From contig NC_037593.1 of assembly GCF_003073045.1 (NCBI RefSeq), positions 12,966,735-13,030,734 of the forward strand: a DNA stretch of 64,000 bases, in the 5' to 3' direction. Below are positions 41,016 through 54,865 of the stretch, piece after piece. This stretch comes from Pomacea canaliculata. Lineage: Eukaryota > Mollusca > Gastropoda > Architaenioglossa > Ampullariidae. The position numbers were made by a program, and so were the translations under genes. The notes under the pieces were generated by a model. That model saw only the letters and a program-made list of their open reading frames with translations, was not told the origin of the DNA and searched no databases. The number at the start of each line of letters is the position of its first letter. Position 1 is the first letter of the stretch.

Positions 41016-44000
41016 ATGGCAGAGGAACTACAGGAAAACCTTAAAACCTACAAATTACAGCTTCAGCAGGTAAATCTTTGCTTTTAGATGTCTGATTCAT
41101 CTACACGTAATAGAAGAAAGGTTTTGTTGTACTGTCCATCTTTATGATTGTGTGAGTGGAAAGTGCAGACTGCAAAACGTACCAATCTCTTGTCGACTAC
41201 AACTACATTATACAGTACTAGTTACTATACAGTAATAGTCACTAATCAAATTAAAAAACTGGCGTGCAGTACAATCTGGTGTGCAAAGATCAGTAGGGTA
41301 CTCGACAATGAGGACAATGACAATGATCAACTTTATTTGTACCAGTGCGCAATTAGAACATGTGCTCTAGCTACAGTAAGTTAAAAATAAAAGTAAAAGT
41401 AGAACAAGTTCACTGCAAGGTGCAAGATGTACATTAGCACACGAAAGGAAGACAATATATATATACTATAAAACAAACAACAAACTTTCATCAAGAATAA
41501 TCATGTGCAAATCTACAACAACACACACACACCACTGACACTTCATCTGCGGTTGAGCAGCTGGACCGCAGATGTCACAAACAATTTCAGGTGTCCGTTA
41601 CTTTTGCATATTGGCATGGAATAGCGTTTACCTGAGTTAATACAAATTCTCTGAATAGTACATGTTCAGGTATGGAAAAATTGCGCGAAGCTTTCCTAAC
41701 TGTTGATCACAAAAAGAAGCTAAATCCCTCTGTCCGACACCCATTATCTTAGAACAAATGTGGATAATACTGTTCAGACTGTTCCTATCATGGACAGAGA
41801 TTTTGAAACCAGCTTACAAATAAAAAAGATATAAGACTCTCAATAAACGACTGGTAGAAACGGCCTAAGATTGCTTGATGAACTGAAAAACTATTGAGCT
41901 TACGAAGAGGGTACATTCTTTGTTGGCCATGTTTAACAATGTGTTCGGTGTTTAAATTCCTTTTGAGCTGGCAATCAAAAATAGTTCCCTGGTACCTAAT
42001 AAAGTTAACAATTTCAACTGGTTTACAGTGTATCACACTGGGAGTAACAAAATCCTCTTTGATGCTCCTAAAGTCTATATTTACTTCTTTTGTTTTGTCT
42101 ACAGTTTAACTCCAGAAAGTTCTTGTCGCACCACTGTCCAAAATTTGTTAAGGCATTACCATGATCTTTCTTATGTTCTTGCAAAAGAGTTAACAATGCA
42201 GTGTTATCAGAGAACTTAATGAGGAAGCTGTTCTCCTCTGTTCTTCTGCGTCAGTGTACATGATAAACAACAGGGGTGATAGACAACAACCCAGTGCTTG
42301 TAACAACAATATCAGAATAATTACTATTTACATACACCCTCTGTTGTCTGCAAGTCAAAAAAATGGCAAAATACCTAATTAATTATTAGATTCCTTAAGT
42401 GCCAAAGATGGAATAATCAAACAGCTTAGTTACATTGTTTTTTTTAATGTGTTGTTTTTTTCTCTTTTGTATTTTTCAGGTTGAAGCATCTTTAACAACA
42501 GATCCAGAAAACTCAGATTTGCTGAAACTAAAGAATGATCTCCTGGTGGGTGTAGCAGATATAACACTTTAAGTTAAGCATAAGTTAAACTTAACACTTT
42601 AGAATAAGCACCTATATATCACTCTTAGACAAATTTCAATAATGTCGGATATTTTATCTTTTGAGGGATGGGCAAGGTGTGTGGTGAAGTCATGAATGCA
42701 TCATACAGATTATTTGCTGCGTATTGTTGACACTTTTCATACAGTGTGCAAGTTTTGTTTGTTTTGCTTTACAGAGGAATGTGTTCAAAACATTTGACAG
42801 TGTGGTTGTGAAAGTATCAACATTTGGATGCTTGACATGACATCTTTATGACATGTCATGCTTATGCAGGGGAGTACATTAGAATTTATTTTTTTTTAAA
42901 CTGGTACTAATTAAACCAACACTACAGTCGTAATATACTGGGGTTTTTTCAACTAAAGTCTTAACAATGAAACATATCATGAACTGTGGTCTACTAGGGT
43001 GGGGTTCAAAATACTCTTTAATTTAAAACTAGCTGATAGAGGAAGATAAATTTAAGATTTTTAAACAATTGCTTGCACAGTGGAATAAGAATTTAAATGA
43101 AATCATTGAGCACAAGAGTGTTGAAGGTAATGATTTATTGCAGCCCCATGATAGAGAGCTTCAGTGTTGAGGTATAAGTGATTTGTATAATCAATCTTGG
43201 AAGGTGAGAGGCTACAGTTTGGATACATTATCAAAGATCTGTTTGCTTTAAAAAGAGTTAGGGTACACCTCTGCATATGCAAGTGCATCTTTTGCAGTGT
43301 GCATGCATGCTTGGATGTTCGTGAGTATGCGTGTTTTAGGCTTTTTTGTTTGCTTGGGTTTTTTTTTTAAAAATTCTTCATGGGACTCCATCATTAAATA
43401 CTATGCAGACCAGAGGATAATAGTGCTACATCAGGCAGGCATTTGTAGCTTCACCAAGCAACCAGTCAGTTCACGCAGTGGATTCTTCTTCAGCTTTATT
43501 TTATGAAGAAAATTGTTACACCTATTAACTGCATATTTTATGTGGTCACTGATGCGAGTGGGGGTTAGAGAGTTGTCTGTTTTCAAGTGTGACTATATAC
43601 TGTCAAAAACTTTTGCCTTAAAATTGATAGCAAGTTTTAAAATTTATCAAACTTATCTAAATTAAAATAAATATATAATTTTAAAAGGAATTAATTCTCA
43701 GAAGGCATAGTTATGGTTATGATTCATGGTTTGTAAACATCCAAAAAGTGCATCATGATGTGACCCTAGAACCATTATGTCAAAATACTTGATTAGAAAG
43801 GGAATTCAAGAGGTGGCGTCTGCACAAAACTCAGCATGTAAAGGGATAATAAAAATATTTTAGGATCAAACTAGTACCAGTAGTATTTGCCTTCTGTGCA
43901 TACTAGTGCTGTTTATTTGTAGTTGTGGCACATGTACAAGTCATCACTAGGGGCACATTCGCTGTAACTGCACAGAGAGAACTTACACACAACTGCATCA

Positions 44001-47000
44001 GTACTCATGCCTGCCTGATGTCTAGACATTGTAAGTAAATTATGAAATAAACCAACCTAATGCCTCTGAGACTCTTGTTTTGTAGATGACGGCAGCTCCA
44101 CGCTACCTTTCCTATCGTTTGTGCTGCCCGTTGGGTTTTGCGTAAGTACTTCCCCAGCCATGCCGCTTTCTGCCAGTTGTCAGTTTTGGTTTCTTCCAGC
44201 GGCTGCCTCTTTCTTCCTTATGTACTGATTTTACTGCATAGATTTATTTGGAAACAGCACCTTGAAATATCTGAGCTAATTTGGATGTTGATGCTAGTTA
44301 AAGTGATAGGTAATAGTGTCAGAATCTTTGTCGAAAGATGGCATATGTTTTGCAAGTCATTAGGTGATTTTTATTTAATCCTTCCAGCAGAAATATTCTG
44401 TAGAAAACTGCATTATTTGGCAGTACCAAATTGCACGAGGTCCTGTAATTAGAGAATGAATAATAAAAAAAATCTGGGGTCTTTTTAGGTTTTAGCACAT
44501 ATAGATTTTGTGACCATGTAGTCTGTACACTTTGTTATTCAGAGGTTACTAAAACACTTTAAGCATCACACATTAATGTTCTGGAGTTCTTGTGTATCCT
44601 ACAGGAGGTCATCAACTTGACACAAGAGCTGATATCAGGTCATCGTGACACAAGTGCTGTGAGTGGTGATCAGGAGGAATTCACAGATGAAACGTCCACT
44701 GAACAGCCTCAGTACTCATGGAGTGTTGGAGACCGTTGCTTGGCAATGTTCTCTGATGATGGCCAGTAAGCTTCCTAAATAAATTTCTTTGTGATTTTTC
44801 GTGAACCCTTTTTGTGCCTTTTTTATGTGACAGATATGCACCACATAACCAATTAAGTCAGTTTGCATGTAGCATAGATGACTCTACAGATGATTATGAG
44901 GGTATTTCAGATCAAAGTGCCCATGTTCCTAGTTTCCACAACTTTAATGCTAAACCACAGTGAAAGAAATGCATGGAGCAAAATGTTCACGTGAGAATTG
45001 TGGTATTTGTGCAAATAGTTGAATTTAGCCAGGAGTTGTATTAGAGACTTTCTAATCCATTGCATATGGCATAAATCTGTTACCATTTCACTTATCGCTA
45101 ACACCTGCTTCATAGCAACACATATGTGCCAAGTCCAGTACTGAACACAACACAACAACAGTGAATATTATTTGTGCTGTTGTCACAGTGTACAGTGAAA
45201 TTGCACCATTTTGTCGCTTTACTGAATGGCCAAAGCTAGTGTTGAAAAACGTGCACTAGATGTGTGCACTTTCACAGAGATGCCTTCATTTTCCTGTGTG
45301 CAACCTGTTATTTTTCAAATGTGTAAGTCTTTGAGATGAATGGCATCAAATGATGATGTTTAATTGTGTGTTATGAGAGTTCTAACTGTGCTTAATTATG
45401 CATGTATATATTGCATGTCATGCGCTTGATTCTTTAAAAGGTACTATGAGGCAGTTGTTGAAGAAATACTAGAGGATGGTGCTTGCACTGTCACCTTCAG
45501 TGAATATGGCAACACAGATGTTACTCAGGTATGTGTTACCAGACATTTTGAGCCAGATTATCTATACATCAGTGTACCATAAAGTAAGAATAGTATGTAT
45601 AGGTTAGACAAAACTGTCAAAAAAAGTATTTTTTTAATGACTTCTTCAAATCATAAGAATTTATCTTTATTGTCTGTATAAGGCCAGAACCAAAGATTGT
45701 TTTTGGCTTGCAAAAGAACACTTACAAATAACATGTCACACATTGATAATGCATGCATATGCATACACACCCCTCATCCCGAACGAAAAAATTATAAGAA
45801 AGTACAATGTAATACAGTGCGATCTTATGAATCTTTGTGCCTGTTATTAGTGATGGTAATGGCTACTGGCACCCCAAAAAAATAAAAACTCTGGTATGCA
45901 TTTCTTCATGCAAAATAAAAATAGGAAGCTATAAAATTTGTTAAAAATCGAGGAAAAATCCATTTAAAATAATTTTGAAATTTAATTATCATTTCTAATA
46001 ATAACAATAATTTTTTAAAGAGATAATGTACATTCATTGTTTTGAGTAAGATGGAAATCAGTACATAAATGCAGATTCCTCTGCTGATATAAATTTTGAT
46101 ATTTGTTCCAATGGGGTGTTTGATTTTTCTCTGTTTGCAGTCTCCATTTCACCAATCAAAATTGTCTTCTTTTGATATATTTTTGTTTAGTTTTGTTTTT
46201 GATAAACTATCATGAGTTTAGTCTTAACAGGTTGGCATGCTTAAACCCATCGAAGAAGACAAAAAAAGAGTTGCAGAAAGTGCTAGTGGACCAGACGCGA
46301 AAAAGATTAAGTCCAAGTAAGTTTTAATTTTTGGACTCATGGTGGGCTTTTACCGATATACTAGTAGATGTACAATTACTTTAGTATATGTCTGCTTTAA
46401 CACATTCGTTCGAAATAGTCTGTAAATTTAAAATGTCAGCTTTGCACCAAATTAATCTCTGCAGAAAATATTAGCCAATTATATTTCTATTACATATCAC
46501 AGTGTCGTAATTGTCTATCCCTCCCCAACCATTTATGCAGTACATTGTTTTTGCAAAACAGGAAAGATCTGATGGCAGAACAGAGAGAGTATAAACGCAA
46601 GAAGTCTCAGAAAAAAGCCCAACGACTAAAGCAGTTGGAAGAGGAGAGGGAGTCTGAGAAGAACAAGTGGCTTGATTTTAATGCAAAGGTAAGTTTACTG
46701 CTGCTAGTGTGTATCCTAGTTTTGATGTTTGCTCAGTTATTGGCCATTTGTTTCTAGCAACTCAGACTTTCATTGTATTCTTTGTCATTAAGATCTATTC
46801 ATCCTATGTCTAAAATAGCATGCACAAATTAAAGTTGTGGAAAATAGTTTTTGTGTGGAATTCATTTTGTCAGTACTTTAATTCTTTAGGTTTTGATAGT
46901 ATCCCACATGCCTGCTGATCTACTTTGACTTTTGGTCAGGTATTTTCAAAGACAACTAAAGGAAAAGTAAAGAAGAGTATATTCGCAACACCAGATTCTA

Positions 47001-47086
47001 TCAACGGCCGTGTTGGTGTTGGAACTTGTGGTGTAAGTGGACGCCCAATGACTGCGTACCAGATGCAAGAAAAGTGGAAGAAGTAG
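41016..47086 (+). CDS. SMNDC1: survival motor neuron-related splicing factor 30
   Basis: Exons: 41016-41069, 42480-42545, 44605-44765, 45441-45528, 46231-46316, 46562-46688, 46940-47086; they join in frame to 242 aa, close to the 238 aa of the human protein. The N-terminal helix (MAEELQENLKTYKLQLQQ) is followed by the Tudor domain at about 70-125 (WSVGDRCLAMFSDDGQYYEA, TFSEYGNTDVT), whose aromatic cage residues are present and which binds symmetric dimethylarginine in Sm proteins. Then come a Lys/Arg/Glu-rich helix (QREYKRKKSQKKAQRLKQLE) and the conserved C-terminus (KKSIFATPDSINGRVGVGTC). It acts in the nucleus in assembly of the U4/U6.U5 tri-snRNP into the spliceosome. Intron 1 contains a LINE fragment, and intron 2 an exon-like segment. 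Confidence 0.95.
41310..42300 (-). mobile_element. LINE reverse-transcriptase fragment in SMNDC1 intron 1
   Basis: On the minus strand the frame at 42,036-41,788 reads VEIVNFIRYQGTIFDCQL, then HGQQRMYPLRKLNSFSVH and LGRFYQSFIESLISF. This is the region after the catalytic core in CR1/L2/jockey-type reverse transcriptases (usually FKFLG..., QQRLYFLRKLK, FYRS.IES). Degraded pieces upstream to about 42,300 (SPLLFIMYTDA) belong to the same frame family, with several stops. It is a dead 5'-truncated copy in antisense to SMNDC1. Confidence 0.7.
44086..44141 (+). other. exon-like 56-nt segment in SMNDC1 intron 2
   Basis: A GC-richer segment with an acceptor (TTGTTTTGTAG) and a strong donor (GTAAGT). 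If included, its 56 nt would shift the frame of the next exon and bring a stop after four codons (AGG TCA TCA ACT TGA). It may be a non-productive cassette exon; no transcript evidence is available. Confidence 0.3.
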
Positions 47087-50000
47087 TTGCAGATGTTGTG
47101 CTGTTACAAACTTCATGTGAATTTCAAATTTTCAGTGGAAATTCAATGACAGTTGTGTATGTTCCTTCCTGTCCATTACTTTCATATGTGTGCTGTCTGC
47201 TGCAAAATGGATTGTAGAGCAGAGAGATGATAGAGAGGGATGTAAGCATGCTTTTGTGTGTCTGTGTATGAGTGAGTGCAGCAATGCACATTACAAGAGA
47301 GTGTATATAATCAAAAAAATGGTGTGAGCAGAAGTGGGTGATTGTGCTTGAGTAAGAAGTTGCTTTTATGCTTAATAATTGAAAATTAATTTTGAGAATG
47401 CTGTTATCCAGTTTCTTTTATTTAAATAAATACATATTTTTTGATATGCTATGTAAATATGTTTCTGGAATAAGGTGGTAATGCAGTACACAGCAGCTAT
47501 TATATTTCTGTTCTCAAGGAAACCAGCTAAAGGGCTTCTTTTGGCAGTTCATATTCATAACGTAAAACCAGACATGACTCAGTTCATGGATGTGTTTCTT
47601 TCATTTTCAGCTCCTCGGGTGTAATCATGGAATGCATGGCAGGGGAATTTTTGTGGATTTTATGATGGTCACTTTTTAGGGGGTAAGGGAATTCCTCATT
47701 TAAAAGTGTTCATAGACATTTTACACTATAGTCATTTGCCAGAGTATCATTGTCAGCATGAGAATTAACTGAATAAATGTCTGAATGTCTCTCCACTGTG
47801 TGTGCATTACTTTCAGCTGTTGTAAAAGAATATGCAAATGATTAATATCACAAAGAGTCTCATGATTACATGTGTTCTGTCACTATGTCAGTCTCATTAT
47901 TGCGGTGTGCCATGTTATTCAATCTAGTATAATCATCTGTTGATGATCCTGTCACCAACATTACATGTGCACATTATGAAGACAGGCTTGATACATGCAA
48001 AATATAAAAGTGAATAAGTACATAATATTATTTCTCTGCCAAAAAAACTACCAGAGCTAGGTGTGTTCATTCTTTATCACAGCTAATAAGAGTCAAGGGG
48101 CAAGCAAGTGGAAACCAAACATTTTTTTGGTACTGTTTCCTGTAAGCGAATAAATTTCATGCACAGCCCGTCTCAATAAAACCAATCAATTGTTTGACAA
48201 AGAATCAGTTCATGAAAAGGCCTGTAATTACTGGGATAGAGACAGGGTAGAGTAAGGTTTCCCTTACAAATTTAAATTTCTTTTACAGCTGTAAACATGG
48301 TGCCTAAAATTTTATGTTATTGAGTATAGAGCTCTGTCACGTTTCACAGTCAAAACTTACTCTGGACAAATGGAGAAATCTCCTCTGGAGGCCCCATAAT
48401 GCCATTGGAATTTTGTAAGAAGCATCTGATCTAAAGCACACCTACCCGCCCACACATCACATGACCCAAGTCTGCCTTGGTTTTACCAATGTGGAAGCAT
48501 GACTATTTATGTCTTCGCCACCCCACGCCCCTCCATTTACACCTACACAAAGCTCTCTGTAGGCTTTTAATGAAAGAAGTTCTAGTGGATATAAATAACT
48601 GGCGTTTTGGTTCAAATACAATCCGCACTCCTAAATCGAAAGATTTGAGAGGCTGGGTTTGGGGGATAGGAAAGTTCACCAAGAGCCAAAGAGGGCACTT
48701 GTTATGTTCGTGGTTCACTACATTTCTCATCGGATGACTGCACACTTTTAACGCTCCAAATAAATCTGTAGCGACATTTTAAAAAAGCTTGACACGGTAA
48801 TGACTGTGTTGCTAAAAATATATTGAATCGTAGGTAACTTATTATCAATGGGAAACACCGGAAGTGTGGGGAGAGCAGTTTGTAATTATCGCAGTACTTA
48901 GTTTATGAATGTATATGTATATTGTATACACACAAAGAGAGAAAACCATGGAGGGAGGACTTTGTTTTTCTTCTTCTCTGCCCTGAGATCTTTTATTTCG
49001 GACACATTCCTGCATCAGCAGACTGAATTGTGTCTTGACTAAAGATCTCTTCACTACCATAATATATATATTTGAAATGTTAACATCATCAAACACATGA
49101 ACAGTAAATTCCTGATGAATTGCAACAACAAAATGTGTGTACCACCTAAAGGCTGCAGCGACCACTTGCCCTTGTGCTTAACTCGGTGCAGACGAGGAAT
49201 TAAAATTCCTGAAACCACGCACAAAACAGTTGCTTATCGTTTGTTTCAGAAACTGTGGATTCGGAGTTTCTTGCCGACCAGTACACTAAATAATGTATAC
49301 AACATAACACCCAGAAGAAGTCTTTACTGGCACAACCATGCAGTTCCTACATATATAACTATATCAAACCCTGCTCAACAAACAGGTAAAACATTTCTAT
49401 GATCCTGCATGGCTCGACCAGTAAACTCCAAAATGACCGTGACGGTTACCTACGACCATTATTATAGGTTCTTGGCTTACAGTTACTTCCGGTGCCGAAA
49501 AGGTAAAACAAAAGACAAGTGTTAGAGTAAGAGGTAGCTTTCTAGGGTAAGGTGAAATCCTTTGATGTTCACGCTCCTTGACCTCACGAAAGAAATAAAC
49601 GGGTGGCGCCCGCAGTCTTGTGAAGCGCATACAAACGGGTGTGGTTGGTAATATGGCTGGTTGCTGGTGTTTTATGCCCGATCAGAAACTAAGGCAACAT
49701 CTCGGCCAATTAAGCCGGTCCAACCCTGTTATCAGACTCTGCATCTAGAAAGAAATTAGGTTTGTTTTAGGGGAGGCGAGACTAAAATTCCGTTGGTCTC
49801 CCTCAACCAAACACTTCGCTTATTGACTTCAAATAGACGAAGACTTTGCTCTGTGTCTCCTCTATAGTGTCAAGAAACAGGTAGGTGGCAATGAGAGTGA
49901 CACAGTTAGTTATCTGTATGGGTGTGACAGGATGTATTTGTCGATCTTCATTGATGGTCTGCTCTTTCTCAGACTCACCCTGGACATCACAGACACAACA

Positions 50001-51061
50001 GATGCCGTAAATGAACAGTCCTGATCAAGACGTTGACTGGTCTGCAAGGATTTAAAGGAACTGTTCTTCTCTGGATGAATAGCTGAACAAAGAAATCGAG
50101 GTTGTGTGCTGCTGTCCCAGAATGGCAAACGTGTCCTGCTACCTGCTGACCGTATTTACAGTTTTTGTGTGTTCGTGCGTGCGTTAATATGGGTGCTTGA
50201 GTGTATGAGAGAGAGATAGGGTCAGAAACAGAAAAAAAGAAATACAGAGACAGAAGAAGAGATCACTCATGACAGTGACAAGTACAATTACAAAAGTAAT
50301 TAACTTTATCACGATGGCAACGTCTACGTCGACACGGCAAGAGCAGCTAGAGTGTAAGAAATTAACTTGTCAACAGGTACTCCTCGTGATTTACAATTTT
50401 TCTCCCTTATTTATTTTTTTACACTATTGCGTTTCCGGCTGCTGACAACAGTAGTTTTATAGCTTTGATATCCTGAAATTGCCTTTAAAAAAATCGACAC
50501 ACGTTGACACAAACACAGATAGACATATTATGCGCCCGCACACACACACACGTAGAAAAGGAAAGAAAGAAGCTTCTACTTCTACCCCCTACTACCACCA
50601 CACTCGCACAAAGAAAGAAAAAGAGAGGGTTACCTTCCCCCGACACACACGCACACAACTGTCACACATAAAACTCAGTGGAGAATGTCAGGGGGTTGCT
50701 GGGAAAGGCAGAACATGAGAGAGAATGCAGGAAATGGAAGGAGACAGAGAGAGAGAAGAGCGCTTATAGTGTTCAGTTCGTTCACTGCGTCCTTCAGAGC
50801 TGTAGAGGACATCCTTGAGGTGACGAGCGTACCCGTGTACCCGACTTCATACGCCCCCGCGTTTGTGGAATGGCTGCACTACAGATTGTCATTATTATGG
50901 AGTCTGTGCTCGATCCTCCCTGTGGCTGTTCGCGCACCCTGTTCACGAGGTGGGGAAGTCAGGGTGAGTCTACCGGCCTCACGTCGCGGGATTGGTTCGT
51001 TATTTTAACCGCCACCTGTCGCTTGCTTGACACACTTCTCTGAAAGCCTCGCACCTGAACA
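47087..51061. other. SMNDC1 3' UTR and intergenic region
   Basis: AATAAA at 47,772-47,777 is a plausible SMNDC1 polyadenylation signal about 690 bases after the stop. From 48,300 to 50,400 I see no gene. CA-rich and GA-rich runs occur at about 50,530-50,760. Confidence 0.5.
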
Positions 51062-51062
51062 G
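50760..51062 (+). other. possible non-coding first exon of FAXC
   Basis: A GC-richer stretch ends in CACCTGAACAG followed by GTAAGG, a strong donor, about 480 bp before the FAXC start codon. A 5' UTR exon is inferred; its start is unknown and the acceptor before 51,546 is weak. Confidence 0.3.
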
Positions 51063-51545
51063 GTAAGGAATGCATGCTTCCTACATACCTGTGATTTTTA
51101 GTGGATTGGTTATAAGGTGTTTGTAGAGACACCCGTACCCCGTTATCTTCTGCAAAACTTCAGTTATGGCGTGACAATTTCAAATTTTATTTTAATAGTT
51201 GTCCAATGTATATAAAATTTGTAATTTACTCACGTGTAAATATAAATCTTCAATTTTCGTTTATTTTTTATGAATTTTTAAATATAAAAACTATAACTAA
51301 ATTACCGGACTGGTGCTGTTCCAACTGTTAGTTTTTAGCTCTTAATATCCACATTGACTATCTTTGATTTAACAGTTTTATTTTATGCTACAAGTTTGTG
51401 AAATTTTGTTGATAGAAGCGACATCATCACGTATGAGGACGTACACTACGTCTTCTCAGTTCGTGAAAGCCACGTAGCACCTGCGCGGAGGAATACTTGA
51501 GCAGACGGAGGGAGAGGCTGTTTCACAACTGCACGCAGCATCAAC

Positions 51546-54500
51546 ATGTCCAGTGAACACCGCGCAGGCAGCGGCTGGTTTCCTTCCATCAAAACCGCGA
51601 TATTCGTTGTATTTGTTAGCATCATCTCGGTTTTTCTCTGCCGACACTTCTGGTCTGCTCCCGAGTAAGTGATGTTTGTTTCGACTGGCTGGAAGTGAGA
51701 TTTATAAGAATGTATATAAGTTTAGAAATTTAGTCCCGTTATGTCTTCTTTTTTTTTATTTGATCAGTTCTTTGTCCGACCATACCCCTTGTTTCCTTTG
51801 TGTCTGAATTATCGCTCGTCATCGCACGAATGTATGCACGTGCAAGCATTTTAACATGATCAAAGACGGAGACAGTCATAGGACTATATGTACTCGCTCA
51901 TGTTATCAGTCAAGTACAAAGTATCAAAACATTCAAAAAGAAAATGTATTTTACAGTTCTTGTATATTAAGTATTTTGATCTGACATTTACTTCTAGCCC
52001 ATGTCGACCTTCCTGTTGCGATTCAGCCTCGGTAGAAAGGTCACTCAAACCTAGGGGTTCGCCCGTTGTTATTGTAAGAAAAAAAACTTTCAAACTAGCT
52101 AGACCTCTGTTATCTAGTTTTTAGGCTGCTGACATGTCACTCTGTCAACCTTTAACATTCTACACACAACACTTGCCGGTCCTGGTGTAGTCAGGAGAGA
52201 GCTACAGTGAGGTTGAGCTAGAGGCAGGATTGTACACACGGGAAAAAAGAAAACACTTGGGGAACTTCTCATGTTGGCATCTCTCCAGTCCACACAGCTG
52301 CAGCACGCTGGATCACGTGACACGACACGCGTTAACATTTTTCACGTGTGGGCTCTGCTCGCACCTGAGAGAATGTCTTCGGCCGAACTCACACTTCTAC
52401 CTGGATGTGACACCTGTTCACACCGTTGGCCGGGTATTATTCGGGTATTCCAGGTTTTTTTTTCCAGTTCATGGCGCGAAACTGCCACTAGAGCAAAGAG
52501 CTTCTTTCTATCAAACTATCTTTCTATCTGCAGTCAGCCATTCCACGTGGTTGACGACTCACCTCACCTATTGCCCATTGATGTTTTTGCTCGACATGGG
52601 ATGAAAAACAACTGACGTCACATCCGTATAAACAACCAACTGGCGAGTATGCTGTGACGTCACGCCACTTCTGTCGACTGCTTACACCTGTAGAACATTC
52701 ATTTTAAGAAGTGCAAAATAAAACCCCCTAAAATAACCACGGTTCATTAATCACAACTCCACACCCGACTCCGCAATCTCCTGTGAACCATAGCTCGTAC
52801 CCAACCATAGACTCGACATGACATACGGTCGTTGCCCAAACGTCTTTGCCCTCTGATGAATAGGATCGACCGATGGCTACTCCAGTTACTCTAAGAAAGT
52901 TCTGCCGAGATTAATAATGCGAGACTAGATGCCGGTAAAAATTACTCTACGGCAGTTCAGGTAGAGTAAGACCCACCGACGGACCGACAGTAGAGGTGCA
53001 AGTTGTGTGTGGAAGCATATCTGATGCTGGAATGAACACGTATTTCGGGCTCAAATGAAAAGAAGTGGTATGGAAATTAGCTGCAAAGTTTATTGCTTCT
53101 TTCTCTCTCTCCGTTTCAGCGATTTCCACACTCCGAACGCTCCGAGGGATGTGGTGCTGCTGCATCAGCTGGGCCATGGCCTTCAGTGCCCCAGCCTGTC
53201 GCCCTTCGCCCTCAAGGTGGAGACTTACCTGCGCATGAATAACATATCGTACAAGGTGAGGTGTGCCGTGCAGGCTGTTTGATGATTCATTTCTTTTTAA
53301 TTTGCTTTTTTGTGAAGGTGTTACTGCAGGGTGGAGAGTCGTCAGTCTCTAGGTAGAACTCGCCGAGCATGCTCCTGGGTAGAATTTACATAATAAATAA
53401 AAACAGGGTGGTCCTCTTCTATCTGCAGGCAGATCTGTCTTTCCAACTGACTTTATTCACAGCTTTTTAATTTTTTTTTCTTCATCCGTTCCTGATGCCA
53501 ATCTTTCCGAACGTCTTTCCATCACATCTCTTTTGTCTTTCTGTTAATCATTTTCTGTTCCTTTCTGTTGGCGACTCCAGAGCCTCTATGACAGGAAAAT
53601 GGGACCCAAAGGGAAAAGTCCGTGGATCGAATACAACGGGGAGGTCATTCCCGACAGCAGTTTCATCATCGCCTTCCTCAACCGACAGTTCAACATCGAC
53701 ATGAACGCCTTCCTGACGCCGCATGACCGAGGAGTGGCCACTGCCCTGCAGCGGCTTGCGGAGGACAGCTTGTACTTGTGAGTCAGCCTGTCATACAACA
53801 TGTATGCGAGTGTGTGCGTGTGTGCGTACGCCCACTGAGCAGCTTTACATTGTTACACTGACGTCACAATGGTGTTGAACTTCTGCCGTGCAACCGTGTT
53901 TTGACAGTTATATTTTATACTGTCCAAATTCCCTTCATTCATATTTTTTGTGAGCAGAATCGAACGTGTGGGTTGGTGGGGGACACCGTTGTTGCCTTGT
54001 CCAGGTGCGTGCAGGTGTAAAATGGCGGTGACAGTAAATTTTCTGACGTCCCTTCTAAGCGCTCCTCCCTTGAAATGTAAACACTCGCCTCCCTTGCCTC
54101 GCAGCTGTAGCCGGGAGAACACCACAACCTGCAGGAATTTAACTTCAATGTAGTCTCGTCTGCAGGTTGTTGAAATGCTGGTCAAGAGATTTGCAAGACT
54201 GAATTTAAAACTGAGATTTCTCCTCCCTCAACCCTCCTGATATTCTGTTCCTTAAACGGAGTTGTATGTCCTTTTCGTTTGCTGTGAGGCAGTGCAGATT
54301 AAAAAAAAAATAAACAAACATTTACTGCTCACACACATTCTTGAGAACCTGCCTGCCTCTGGCTATCAACTCGTCTCCACTAGTGTAGCGTGTAGTGTTT
54401 GTCAGTCTGTTTGCCTGTCTGCGTGTCAGTCTACCCACGTTTTTGCTCTTTAATGTCGTGCAGCTACACTTGTTAAAAAGATTTTGATTTATTTTATTTT

Positions 54501-54778
54501 ATATTTTTGTTTTAATTTTCTAGTCAGCTCGGTCTCTGGAGAGCAGTTTACGACAAAGAGAAGGAAACGTTTCGTGGTATTGGTCTTAATTCTTTCTACA
54601 TTTGGATGCTCGAAAGAAAGGCTAAGGACGACGCATGGCATCATGGGATTGGCCGGCACTCGGAAGAGGAAGTCGCTGTAATAACCGAAAAGGACCTGTG
54701 GGCTCTCTCTGAAATTTTAGGTAAGCACAGGGAGGGGAAGTAGGTGAGGGTGTGAAACAAGATGACGATGGTGGTCCT

Positions 54779-54811
<33 letters not shown>

Positions 54812-54825
54812 TATTATTATTATTA

Positions 54826-54865
<40 letters not shown>

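Noticed and set aside
48477-48745. Overlapping open frames on both strands
   Set aside because: Neither shows a recognisable domain, splice context or coding-like composition.
51888-52615. Open frames inside FAXC intron 1
   Set aside because: They have no domain pattern and the FAXC exons on both sides join in phase without them.
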